From the NCBI GenBank assembly GCA_001692895.1, contig KV748282.1, positions 124,001 to 188,000 on the forward strand: DNA of 64,000 bases. The letters are read 5' to 3'. The notes under the pieces are model-generated. The model ran no database searches. It saw only the letters and a program-made list of their open reading frames with translations, and was not told the origin of the DNA. The stretch comes from Cenococcum geophilum 1.58 (taxonomy: Eukaryota > Ascomycota > Dothideomycetes > Gloniales > Gloniaceae). Below, in pieces: positions 46,901-59,500 of the stretch (the stretch's first letter is position 1; the number at the start of each line of letters is the position of its first letter). The position numbers were made by a program, and so were the translations under genes.

Positions 46901-49351
46901 AAAACGAACTAAAATATAAAGAGTATATCTATAAAGTCCTACAACGGCTTTGGGAAGCTAGCCTCTAAGCCAATATTAAGAAGTTAGAATTTAGTGTTAA
47001 GTATATAAAGTACTTAGGGTTTATTATTAGTATAAATAGGATTAAGGTAGACCTAGAAAAGACAGCCGAAATTAATTAATAGGTACCCCTAAGGACTATA
47101 AAGGGGGTATAGTTATTCTTAGGGTTCTATAACTTCTACTAACGCTTTATTAAGAACTATAGTAGGATTACCCGGCTACTAAGCCTACTTACCTATAAGG
47201 ACTAGCCCTTTCACTTTAACGCCGTATATAGGTAGGCCTTTAACAAGCTTAAGAAATAACTAGTCTCTGCTCCCTTACTCGCCTACTTTAACCTAGAACG
47301 GCCCTTAATGCTAGAAACTAATGCCTTAGATAATATTATAGCTAGCGTTTACTCCTAAAAGCAGATAAACGGAGAATAGCACCCTATTGCTTACTATTTA
47401 AAGACTATAGTAGATACTAAGCTAAACTACCTAATTCACGATAAAGAAATGCTAGCTATTATCTTTAGCTTTTAGCACTAGCGAGCCTAACTAAAAGGCA
47501 CCTCTAAGTCTATCTAGGTAGTTTCTAATTATAAGGCCTTAGAATATTTTATAACAATAAAGGCCCTTATAGCCTAATAGGCGCGCTAGGCGGACACCTT
47601 ATCTTAGTTTAACTTCCTAATTATATATAGGCTAGGCGCCACTAACTATATAGACGCTCTTATAAGGCGTAAATAGGACATAAATAACTAGATAGCTGTA
47701 AAGATCTTATTATAGACCTAAGCGCTACTATAATTAAAGCACTTTAACTCCTAGATACGGGCAGAACTAAATATAAACTCTTTAGATACTAAGATATGCC
47801 CTATTAACTCTATGGAACTAGACCTTATTAATAAACTACTATAGGTAAACCGTACGGCCCCTTCTCTATAGAAGTACCGCGAAAAGATAAAGAACGTTTC
47901 TAGCCTATAGTCCCTTAAAAGTGGACTACTTAAGCACCGCAAATAGCTAGTAGTAGTAGAGGAATAGAACTTACAGATTTGGCTTATTGCCGAAGTATAT
48001 ACCTAGGTCTCTACGGCCTACCCTAAAAAAAATAAGACCCGTAGAATTATTAGCGACCGCTACTACTAGCCCAGAATAATTATAGATATTAACCGCTATA
48101 TACGGAACTGTAATAACTACTATAGGTCTATAATCCCACGAGATAAAACCCTAGGATTATTAAAACCCCTTCTAATACCTAACCGCCCCTAATAATATAT
48201 CTTAATAGACTTTTATAAGCTACCTCTAGACCGTAACGGATATAATATAGTTATAATCCTAGTTAACTGCTTCAGCAAGCGCCCGTTCTTGATTCCCTAT
48301 TATAAAAATACTAATGCTAAAGAGGCAGCCTAACTGTATATCCACTATATCTACCGAATTTATGGACTACTAGACACTATTATATCCGACTATAGGCCGC
48401 AGTTTATATTAGCCTTTTAGAATAAGTTTACCTAGATCTTAGGCATTAAGCTAAAGCTTTTTATAGTATATTACCCCTAGATAAACAGTTAAATGGAGAT
48501 TATAAATTAATACTTAAACTAAAGACTTCGGCCTTTTGTTAACTACTTTTAGGATAACTAGGCCGAACTATTACCCTTAATAAACTACGCCCAAGCGACC
48601 CTACCCTATAACTCTACCGGATTTGCCCCTATTTAACTAAAAATAGGTTACCTACCCTATATAAGCTTTAACTAGGAAAGACTAGAAGGGCCCTAAACCG
48701 TACGCGAAAAACTATCTTATAAGGAAGCCTAGTAGTACGCTAAGCGCTTAGAAGAAGCCTAGAAAGTAGCCTATATAAACCTAAAAAGGCCTAAAAATTA
48801 ATGGAATAGTAGGCAAATAAGTATAGGCGTGAGCCTAACTTTACTATAGGCGATATAGTCTAGATTATAATAAAGAACTAGAAGACAGAACGGCCTAGCC
48901 GTAAGCTAGACTATAAGATGGTAGGACCATATAAGATTCTTAATAAAGTAGGCAACTTATATAAGGTTAAACTCCTAGACTTAATTAAAGTTTACCCTAT
49001 CTTCTTACCGGATAAGCTATAGAAAGCTATAAATAACCTACTACCCAAATAAAAGAATAAACCTCCTCTGCCAATTTAAGTTAATGGCAATAATAAATAG
49101 GAAATTAAAGAAATGCTAGCCTGTAAACTTATAAAGGGAACGTTAAAGTATTATATTAGTTGGAAAGGATATAATCCGGATCCTACTTAGTACCCTATAT
49201 AAAACTTTATAGGTAGTCCCTATAAGCTCTAGGAGTTCTATAGCCATTACCCTAATAAACCCGGACCGCTAAAGTACCTAAATAAGTAGATAGAATGCTA
49301 GTATAATAAAGATAATAAGCTACTAGAAGAATATAAGGATAAAAACGCCCT

Positions 49352-49453
49352 AGAAATTTCTTAGTTACGTAAGGTATTAAGATATCTAGGAACTTTAACC
49401 GACGGTTAAAGTTATCTAATTAGTTAGATTTTCTTACTAAAACTTTTAGTAAT
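49352..49453. repeat. Small insert with internal palindrome in the 3' end of Gypsy fossil C
   Basis: About 100 bp absent from fossil B at the same place. Contains the palindrome AACTTTAACCG.CGGTTAAAGTT and TAATTAGTTAGATTTTCTTAC. The reverse complement of 55632-55702 is closely related. Confidence 0.65.
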
Positions 49454-49490
49454 AAAGCCTAAGGGCAGGCTTTTTTAGAGGGGGGGGTAA

Positions 49491-49746
49491 TGTTACGGCA
49501 CTGGCAGAACTGGCAAAACTTGGCAGAACTTAGCAGAACTTTACACCGGTAAGTTACCACAGATTGCCTCAGATTGCCATATATTGCGATTATATAACAT
49601 AAAGATCTTATAAAACACTAAACGGCGCTACTCTTCTTCTCCTTTCCTTTCCCTAGCTTTAGATTCTCGTTTATAGACAATCTAATCATATAGGCTTGCG
49701 CGACCCTTTTGCCGTACTTATATCTTAATTAACTAAGTTGCTAACA
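49491..49746 (+). repeat. 3' LTR of Gypsy fossil C
   Basis: 256-bp partner of 43724-43979, preceded by the G-rich polypurine tract at about 49478-49488. Confidence 0.87.
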
Positions 49747-49795
49747 GAAGTTAATTAAGCTAGTAGAATTTAGTAGAATTTAATAATAATAATAA
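49747..49795. repeat. Minisatellite (~29-bp unit), right part
   Basis: GAAGTTAATTAAGC then TAGTAGAATTTAGTAGAATTTAA, continuing the array interrupted by Gypsy fossil C, and merging into the (TAA)n tail of the LINE. Confidence 0.6.
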
Positions 49796-52700
49796 TTCAT
49801 TGCTTAATGTCTAATTTAGATCCCTATTAGGCCTACGCGAACTACTCCTTATATATATATAGGGAGAAAACTCTACTTAAGAAAACCCTATAATCTATCT
49901 CCCTGCCTTTTAAAACTCGCCTATAAGGCGCCTATAAGGTGCCTATAAGTTACCTATAGTACTCTTACTACCTTACTTTTTAACCTCCTTAGGAACTACT
50001 ACTGCCGTAATAAGCCTATAGACGCGCTAGTATTATAAACTTTACTTTACTACTATAGAGTTATTAGGGGGCGCCTATTACTCGCCCCCCCGCCCTTTAT
50101 TACTATTTTCTTTACAACTTAAAACTAGTTTAGTACATTTTAGCTAATAAGCTACTAGGTAACTACCTTAAGGCCTTTTTATATTAAGAGTAGTGTATTA
50201 TAGTTCTCTATGCTAGCTACTAAGAGCATTACTTCTTAGTTAGTATATAAGGGGCATAATAGTATTACGTATTTTAGTATCTGTCTTAGCTAGCTATATT
50301 TATATCTTAGGCTATCTACTAGGATACCTACCTAGTAGAGCTAGTCTTTTAGTCCTATTATTCCTATTCTTAAAAGTGTTACTATTATATTTTCTACCTT
50401 TATTAGGCCTTCTCAGAGCCCTAGAGTATTTACCCCCTATAGCATTAACTATACTATAGCTTAGGTTCCTCTTACTTTAATTAGCCTCTATACCTTTAAC
50501 TTCTATATACCTCTTTAGCGTTAGTCTAACCAGTATTATATTATAGTAGATAGTTTCCTAGCGTTCTTTTATACTCTACTTTAGCTCCTTTCTCTTTCTT
50601 ACTATTATCTTTACTAGCCTCTTACGCGTCTTCCTTTCTTCTCTATATAGGCCTAGGCCCTAAAGCAGCACTATTTTTCTTCTACTTTCTTTACCTGTTT
50701 CTCTAATATATCTTCCCTACTTTAGGGTTATTAGTTTATTCTCCTATAGGGCGCCCTAAGGTCCCTCTATAGTTTATTTAGGCGTGTCTTAATATACTTT
50801 ATAACATTAGAGTTACGTTTATTTTACGCCCTTTATATTACAGCGGCTTTAATATATAGTTATAGGGGGGGAATATTAGCTTCCTTCTTAAGCAGTGCTG
50901 TGGCTGTTTGCTTATATCCGCCTATTATACTTTAGAGGTAGGCTATTTAGACCTTTTAGAGTAGTTTAAGGAGTGACTTAGGGGGGCCTTTTTTAGATTC
51001 TCTAATAGCCCAAATACTGGACCTATACGTTATAGTTAGCCAGACAACTGCTATATATAGTAGGCGTAACCTCTAGAAGTATAGACCCTATATAGAATTA
51101 ACGATCCTAGATAATATAATATACTATATTTAGCCCTTACGGACCGCTTACGTTATATATACACTCTACTAGAGCTTACTGTCTACCTATACTCCTAATA
51201 CTCTTAGGCCCTAAACTAGTTAACCCCTAAAGCCTTAGATGCGAATTATATACTAAAGATCTATAGATTAGTTGCATTTTCTTATAAAATAGATTAGCTA
51301 GTATTTCTCTAGTAAGAATTAGACTCTATATTATCTTGCCTATTCTATATAGGTATTATAAGCTTTCTCTAGTATTCTGCAATTCTCTGCGGCTATCAAC
51401 CCGTATATAATTAGGTTTATATTATTAATAAAGCCTATCCCCTAGGTCGCCCCTTCCTTAAAGGAGTTAAGTAGGTTGCTTATAAAGAAAAGAAAGAGTA
51501 TAGGCGAGAGGGGTAATCCTTATAGTATTTTTGTTATAACTGCGATAAGGGGGCTCTAGTATCCGCTAAAGACTAGTAATATTTCTTTCTAATCTATAAA
51601 CCTTTAAATAAATTGTATAATCTATTCTGGGAAGCCTTTTGCCCTAAGGATATATAGGAGACGCTTATGGGGTATATTATTATAGGCGCTACTAATATCT
51701 AGGCTAAGCATTAACACTATAAAGTCCCTTCGTATCGCCCATATAGATTTAATAGTAGTAGTAAGTAGCGTAAGTACTAATAGTGTTAAGCGGTTCTTTC
51801 TTGCCCCTATTTAGCTCTATAGTAGTAGGGCGTATTCCTTAGCTATATCTGCTATATAGTCCGCTATTACCTTTTCTAAAATCTTGCTAAGGGTGTTTTT
51901 TAAAGCAATAGGGCGGTAGCTTCCTAGGATTAAGTAATCTACTTTACCTTCTTTTTATAGGATAACCGTCGTTATAGATCTTCTAAGTTGTAGGTAATAG
52001 CCTATAGTAAAGTATACTCTAGCTATATCTGTAAGCTAGGGTGCTATAAGTGGTCTATAGGTCTTTAAGGCCTTATTTAGAATCCCATCTAGTTTTAGTG
52101 CTATATTATTTAAAAGGCGGCTAATAGTTCCGGCTATTTCCTCTATTGTTATATCGCTATTAACCTATAGGTAAGTCGCTGGTGTTTTACCTATAATATT
52201 ACTAAGGTCTACTAGAGCTAGTTAAGGGAAGAACCTTTTTATAAGGATCTTTACCTTCTTATCATTATTATTAGTGGCCTGTAATTCCCCTACTCTTTAT
52301 AAGGATAGTAGGTATAGGTCTTCTGCTAGTCGCCCTGCCTTTTTCTTTACCTATTTTATTATAGCCCACAGGCCCTTATTATAGGGGAGGCTTAGGTTAA
52401 AAGTATACTTATTTATAAACCGTCTCTAGTTATTCCTTGCTTCTTTTTTTAGGATATTCTTTAACTAGTTTCTTATATCTTTATATCGTCTCTTATCTTT
52501 AGGGTCGTAGCTACTTATATATTTCCTTCTTACTTATCGTTAGCTAGCTATAAAAACTATATATTATGCGGACTATACGTATCGCATATAGGGGCCCGGT
52601 CTTAAGACCGGGCAGTACTCTTTTAGCCCGTTTTTAATCGCTATTTAGATCCTTTCTAGTCTTTGGTTAATTTCCTTAGGGGTGGCTAATAAGCCTCGCT

Positions 52701-55440
52701 CGTTTAGTATTAGGTAGATTTCTTCTAGGTCTTAGAGTTGTTATTTAACTATATTAAGGAAACTGTCTGCCTTAAGCATCCTTATTACATATCTTTTGCT
52801 ATTTAATTACGCCTTAATGTCTAAATCTAGCTATATCTAGATAGGGATATAGTCTAAAGTAAGTGCCTATTTTTCTTTAGGGTTATACCTTTCAAGTCTC
52901 TAGTATAGGCCTTCGTCTATAAATATAAGGTTAATTATACTTTTAGCGGATTCTTATTGCTATATAATTGCTTTAGGGGGGGTAGCTAGCTTAAGGCCCT
53001 AGGTATTTATAGCTTTTAGTAGGCACTCTACCTATTATTTAGTAGTGACGTAGATACCCCCCTATTACAGGTAATAGAGGTTTATATCTCCTAATAGGAT
53101 AGACTCTATACCTTCGGTTTTAAGTAAGCTTATTACTAATATAATATTCTCCATTTATAGGACATTTTTAACCCTAGGATTATATATATTAATAATTTAT
53201 ACCAGACCCCTATATATCTAAATTATTATAACTGCAATATTTAGATTAACTACCTGCTATAACTATAAGGATAGGCTAATAGCCTTACTAATTATAAAGC
53301 ATACGCGTATAGCTGCTTTTGGTTTATATAGGAGCTGGAATCCTTAGGGGCAGTATATTAATTATATATAGGTATTATAGTACGGCTCTTATATAGTAAG
53401 GATATAGTATTTCTCTAGGTCAAGACTATTCAGTAAGGGCCTTATAAGACGGTGGTTTGTGTTGCTACAGTTATACTATATAATGGATAGGTAGCGGACC
53501 CCCGGTAAGGGTCCTTCGCCTCTTTATTATTTTTTGCTTCTTCTATTTCTACTTTCTTTAGGATATTTAGAACTTCTATCTCTTATATTTATACCCTAGT
53601 TGCTACTTATTTTATATAGAGCTTTCTATTCCTATATCTTGTGTTCCTATTAGCGCTTCTATATCTAAATCTGTTATTATCTCCGGTTCCTCCCCTATTT
53701 TTACTAGTTAGCTATATACCCTTTAAAAGTTAGCTATAAATATTATATTTGCCGCGTTAAGTCTAATTCTTAATTATCCTGGTCTTAAGCTTGCCATAGC
53801 TATTTATAAGGGTCTTCCTATAGGGCGTCCTCTCCCTTATATCCCCTATGACCCTTATGTTCCTATACGGTCTAATAATATTACGCGGCGTCGCTTCTAG
53901 CCTATTAAGGCTTAAAATAGCTAGCCTAGCCCCCTAGTGTTAAAGGTAGGAAACGCTAGGAAGGTACCTACACCCCCCTAGCTTATTGTTTATTGTTTCT
54001 ATTCGTATAACCTAGCGTATAGTTATTCCCGTAGCTATTAAGCCCTTACCTTCCGTCTCCTATATTTAATGCAGTCTTTTTTCTCTTACGCCTTATATAT
54101 GCTTCGGTAGCAGTTTACGCATTTTATTTAGTCTTAATTTAAGTAGTATCTTATATTGTAGGGACCTATACAGTAGCTATAGCACACCTGTACTGCGTAT
54201 GTGGATTAGGTATGTCCCTATTATATATAGTAATAGCATTATTTTAGGCGTAGTCTGTAGTTATAGAGCCTTATATTATATATAAGGCCGTTTATAATTA
54301 TTCCTTTTTAGATAAGGAGTTTTTACATTCCTAGTATATATATACTGATGATAATGGAGCTATGCGTTCGTCCAGCGTCTCCCTAGCAAGTTTTTAGCAA
54401 CCCTTATATCCTCTTATTATTTTTATTATTTACTTAGTTTGCATTTTCCTATTAAAGCTATTAGATTTGGGTAATCTTAAGTCCTAATATAAGGCGTTCC
54501 GTTTATCTTACTATCTTCTATATAATTGCTATATTGTCTACTTAGCGTCCCTTTTCTACCCTAAAGCTTATAGGAACCGCTAGGACTTTAACTAGGTAGT
54601 CCTTATAGAGTACTTTTATACTAATACGTTCTTCTAGCCTATCTCCTACCCTTACGGCTTATTCCTTTACCTATTAGTCCTTTAGGGTAACTCTAATATC
54701 TCCGCTCCTAAAGTATTAGACCACAACAGCGTTATAAACCTCTTTATAGATTTCTATAAGGACTTCTATTTCTAATTATCTCCTAAACCCCTCTGCTTTT
54801 TCTATATTTAGTTATATTATAATTATATACCCAGTTATTATCTTAAGGGGGGTAAGATCCCTATACTATAGTAGTATAGCTACGGCGGCCCAGGTGCGGT
54901 TTACCGGTAAGAGGGAATTTTATTTATTTTTAATTTTACTTAGCTGTTAAAGGATTTAGTTAAGGGTTTGCTAAAGGGGCGCCTAAGGTTTACTAAATTG
55001 GTGGAGCCATTCTACTAGCTGTGTTAGATTATTATGGCTAACGGTTACTCCCCCGCAGTTCTAGGTACTAGACGCGTCTAGTAGGCTTTATATTTTGTCT
55101 CATGCCTTCTTAATAAGGGTATTTCCGCTTTATAGTGTGGTATTTGCCTATCTTTATTATAGAGGGCTATTGCTAGGCGTAGTTCTAGCGGTCGCGCATA
55201 AGTGCAAACCACCGTCATTTAATGTGTGCCTCCCCTATAATATATGCATTTTAGGGGGTTTCTCTAGGTGTTTTGTAGGGTTCTTTTAGTTAGTTTTAGT
55301 CTTTTTGAGCTGGGTGCAGTAAGAGCTCCAGTTTCTTTTTCCGCGTTTTTTATCATTTAGCAGAATTTGGTTAAAGCATTAGAATTTATCTATTAAGTAT
55401 TTTATTAAGACATACCTACTATAACTAGGCTAGTCCCGTT
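49778..55440 (-). mobile_element. Tad1-like LINE (non-LTR retrotransposon), RIP-degraded
   Basis: Read on the minus strand from about 55.4 kb. ORF1-like sequence has cysteine clusters resembling zinc knuckles (TGCGTAAACTGC at about 54,110; CYSYC at about 54,190). The ORF2 endonuclease has an LLGDINLYYL segment at about 53,060-53,095, equivalent to GGDFN. The reverse transcriptase has GLPLSPILFLFFISNLL at about 51,460-51,515. After an RNase H-length interval comes the C-terminal region shared with the fragment at 12318-13365, and finally an ATT-rich tail at 49,778-49,795. The order and tail fit the Tad1 clade common in Pezizomycotina. Stops are frequent in every domain (mostly TAG/TAA at former CAG/CAA), so it is inactive. 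The 5' limit is uncertain. The open stretch at 55095-55289 on the plus strand is probably chance. Confidence 0.75.
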
Positions 55441-55559
55441 ATAGTACCCCCCTTTTAGCTAAAGATCTAAATAATTTAATTTTAGTTAAGACTTATAACT
55501 TATCACGTGTTGTATTTTCGCGTTAGGTAGTAATATAGGGTTTTACCGGTTCTAATTAG

Positions 55560-55586
55560 TATTTTTTATACCTGGTATAGAAAATC
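55560..55586. repeat. Hairpin related to 29414-29442 (opposite orientation)
   Basis: Arms TATTTTTTATACC and GGTATAGAAAATC around one T, near-complementary with one mismatch. Followed by GCTATTAGCTTA, the reverse complement of the flank seen at the other copies. Confidence 0.65.
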
Positions 55587-55631
55587 GCTATTAGCTTAGT
55601 TAAGGCGGTAAGCCAAACTAATATCTTTATA

Positions 55632-55702
55632 GTAGGTTTTAGCAAGGCAAATCTAACTAATTAGATAACTTTAACCGCTAGTTAAAGTTTCTTAATATCT
55701 TA
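55632..55702. repeat. Second copy of the small palindromic insert
   Basis: Matches the reverse complement of part of 49352-49453: shares AATCTAACTAATTAGATAAC and TTTAACCG..AGTTAAAGTT. Confidence 0.6.
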
Positions 55703-56500
55703 TATATTATATAACCGTGTTATAAACGTTATAATATATTTTAAGTTCTTATTATCGTTTTTTTATTTATTTATATTAGGCGGTAATTATTTGCCTTTAT
55801 ATCGTGTTTATCTAGCTAAAGTAGGCCGCGAAGGATAGTCCTTATAGAATTCTTTTACTAAAGACGGCGCGTTAGCCTTAATTTGGTTATAGTATAGTGG
55901 TGTGATTTAGCCCCCTAGATTTAACATCTAGATTAGGCGTAGCTTTGGGAGAGCCTAGGCCTTCTATAGTTATATAGGTCGATCTAAAGCCCTTAGAGTC
56001 TTTAATAACTTAGGCAAGACTAATAGATATATAATTTTCCTTTAATATACTCTTTTCTTTCTCTTCTTACTGCTTAATTCTAACTAATAGTGACTAACCG
56101 ATAAACTAACCGACCGACTAACTGACAGCACTAAGACTTTCCCATCTTAAAGAGGTCGTACCCTCCTATATATTTTATGGCATTCCACGTAGGGACGACA
56201 GTAAGCTCTTTAGATTAGAAGTCTAGTGCTCTATATACAGGAGACGTATAGAAACGATCTGGAACTGCGATAGAACGGCCAAGATAAAAAAGCACGGGCA
56301 TATTAGCGACCTATACGTAGCCACCACCATAAAGAATAAACCAATAACACTTACCGAGCTCTCTATGCGGGAATAGTAGTCGACAAGCAGCGACGAGAAG
56401 GCGAGTACGTAGTATAGTAAGACGAAGGATAAAAGGAAGGACTATAGTACACTAGGAACGGTAGAGAAAAGTCTTTTATATTTTATTTACTATATTTACA
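55703..56500. other. AT-rich region upstream of Gypsy fossil D, with tRNA-like stretches
   Basis: No intact gene. A stretch at about 55,880-55,990 has an A-box-like and a B-box-like sequence. The reverse complement of 56,205-56,235 matches a tRNA-Arg(UCU) anticodon arm (TAGACTTCTAATCTA). It probably includes the 5' LTR and leader of fossil D, whose limits I could not fix. Confidence 0.4.
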
Positions 56501-59500
56501 ACGGTCTATACTATTATTCTCGCATTTATTAGAGCTACCTTTAAATTTATAATAATAGCAACAGTACCAGCAAAGGGATTATTAGGAATGTTAGGCCTAT
56601 TCTATAACAATAGTAAGGGTGCTAAAAAGGAAGAGGAAAGTAAGCAGCCTATTAAACCGCGAAGCTCTCTTAAACTAGGGCATGTAATACTAACCCTAAC
56701 TCCCACAACGTCAGAAACCGATAACCCTTAATAGATAGAGGATAAGGGTTATAAGGTCCACCTACCTATTCCTAGAGAAACTATAGGTCCGCTACCTTTT
56801 ACTAGACTACTAATAGAACGAGATAAGGTGTATATTATGGCCTAGCCTATGCCGGCTCTGGGAACCCCTAGGACCTCTTACTTTACGGGATAAAACGTGT
56901 CGCAATTTATTAAATAGTATAAGCGGTTATATATCCAGCACCGTGTTACAGACAATAAGAAGTATTAAGGACTTCCAGAATATTACGACTATTAGATAGG
57001 GATATAGATCCAAAGTCTACCTAAGTTTACTATTAGTAACTGGATAGAACTTATAGAAAAGCTTAAGACAGACTACTAAGGAAGTAACTACTTTCAATAA
57101 GTCGAAACGGTAGAATTCTTAGAAGCTTATATACTGTAGTATAGGAATAATCCACCCAGTAGTATACGCGAATACTATAGGCAGTTTACGTTAATCTCCT
57201 AAAAGGTTACTAAGGCTAGCAATTTAGAAAACTGTAAACGAGGGTACTAGTTCGCAAGAGGACTCCTATTTAAATACTAAAGATATATAATAACTAAAAC
57301 AGGAGCCGACCCTAATAGGCGAAAGTCTTTTAACTTCTACCTGCTAAGGAGAGCTATAAAAGACAGGCTTAATTCGTATAAAGGCGCCGATTAGTTATTA
57401 ATAATAAATCCTAAGGAATAAGGCCTTTATTAGCTAGTTGGATAATTCCGTAATTAGTAACTAGCTATAATAAACTAAAGAGATACTGCCCTTTAACCAC
57501 CTATAGTCTCTCAGCTAAGCAAGTTAGTAAATACCTATTAAACGACTTAGGAAATAGACCCTAAACTAGAGAAACTTACTAATTAACTCCGGAAGCTTAA
57601 TCTTAGAATAGTTAAATTAGTAGGCGTTATATCTTTAATGCCGTTCCTAAATAGGATTTACTAAGATCTAATATAGTACACACAGCTCCTAAATAGGGCG
57701 TTAATACGTTAAGAATAAATAAACTCATAACTAGCACTAAGTAATAATAGACCGCAGCTACCCTATAAGGGAGCGCTATAAGAACGATATAAGCTAGGCC
57801 TAGGAAGGTATAGAGGGCTAGGGAACTTTAGCGTATACTAGACACAAAATTAGACATATTATGGATGTGGGGGTGCCTACTATTTTATTGATTAGTATCT
57901 AGAGCTTAAAGAGTTAGTTTATTATAATTTTCTATATATAAACAAAAACAACCAAATATACGCTAGAATACGTAAGCGCCTAGGAAATATAATTCCGTAT
58001 TTACCGAGCGATAATTAGATCTAGTTCCTTAAAGACTAGCTAAGGTAGAACGTAAATATTAATCCTAATACGCTAGCGACAGGTGTTTAACTAAAGGCAG
58101 CTTCCGTAAAGCTTATAAAGGCTAATAACGCTAAAAGTAAAGAGGAACTTGGTAAGTCCTAGAAAGATATATACTAAGTAGAGTTAATATACGTTAATTT
58201 AGTAGGGGCCGTAACCTAGTTGCAGCCTACGCTATGGGTATATAATCTTAGGAGGCTATAAGGGGAAGTAAGGGTGATAAAATAGCCTCTAAAACTATCT
58301 AGTCCGCGACAGGCAATAGTTTAAAATATATAACTAGGAGGATATATCTAAATTACACTACAGCCCTAGCAGCTAGCTCCTCTATTACCGTTAAGTAGTA
58401 ATAGGGGTAATAAAATAAATTATACTAAATAGCTAAGATAGACGAAGTAAATAGCGGATGTAATAATAATAGTTAAAGCATTATAACTAAAGCTAGTTAG
58501 GATAATAGATATACTAAAAGGAAACATCTTAAGCCCAACTATAATGGCGGACAAGATCTTGTTAAAAACTATTAAAGTTACTGTTAGTAACTGCCTTATA
58601 TATATGCCTAAAGTTATAAGGCTATTTTTTATGCTTCTTCTACTACCCCTTGCGGAGCCTTACTAACAGAAGTAGGAGGACGTTAAGGCATCCGTGTTGT
58701 TAGTATACCTAACGTTCTATGCTAATTAAGCCGGCCTAATAACTACTAAAGTAGACCAAATTAAATAAGAAGTAGGATTTATCTGGTTTTAAAGGCGGTA
58801 CCTAAAGGTAGAAGCGCAGATAGGAGACGGAAGGGCTAAATACTTAATTAACTCTGGAGCTGAGCTTAACCTTATTAAGGAAAGCGTTGCCCTATAACAC
58901 GGCCTACTAATATTAAATCTGCCTTTATAGTTATAAGGCGCGCGTCTAATATCTACAAATAGAACTTAGTTTAAGTTTATTAGGCTAGTATATATAGTCC
59001 CTATAGTAATAGGTAACGTCTTAATATCTATAACGTTTATTACTGTAGGGGAAATATTACATAAGGTGATACTTAGTAAGCTATAGTTAGTAAGGGCTAG
59101 ACTAGTAATAAAATAAACCGTAATAGGTTAGGTATCTTATATTATTTAATTAAAAGATAGTAGAGTTGAAATAAGGTTCTTAACATCCTATAAGGATGTA
59201 ATGTTCTTTAAACTAGATAAAGGTATTAATATAGAAAATAGTTTAGGAAATATATAGCCAGTATAACCACTAAAATTATATCTAGGGTTACTTATAACCC
59301 AGCGTATTAGGATAAAAAGGATATTAGGAATAAAGAGAAGGGAAATAAGGTGCGGCTCTAACACGGATGTATATTATTTTAGATATTTACTAAATAGAGC
59401 TATTAGTAGGGAGAGGAGTACAATATTAAATAGAGAGCTTAATAGCAAAACGTTAAAAGAAGTCCTGAAGAAATACTTAAGGAAGAATTGGAAGCTAGTA

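Larger units (their letters stand above)
43724..49746 (+). mobile_element. Chromodomain Ty3/Gypsy LTR retrotransposon fossil C
   Basis: LTRs of 256 bp (43724-43979 and 49491-49746) have flanks GACGT (43719-43723) and GAAGT (49747-49751), a target duplication with one change. The interior is the same family as fossil B: gag from about 44.1 kb with a degraded zinc knuckle near 45,150-45,195, reverse transcriptase with a YLDNIIIY box near 46,880-46,905, RNase H, integrase at about 48.0-48.8 kb and chromodomain at about 49,100-49,250. Some Ns lie in the reverse-transcriptase region. Compared with B, an extra ~100 bp (49352-49453) sits just before the polypurine tract. Heavily interrupted; fewer CpA remain than in B, so it looks more strongly altered. 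Confidence 0.87.

Noticed and set aside
55095-55289. 64-codon open frame within the LINE region
   Set aside because: Lies antisense to LINE sequence, is hydrophobic low-information sequence, and has no homology I recognise.
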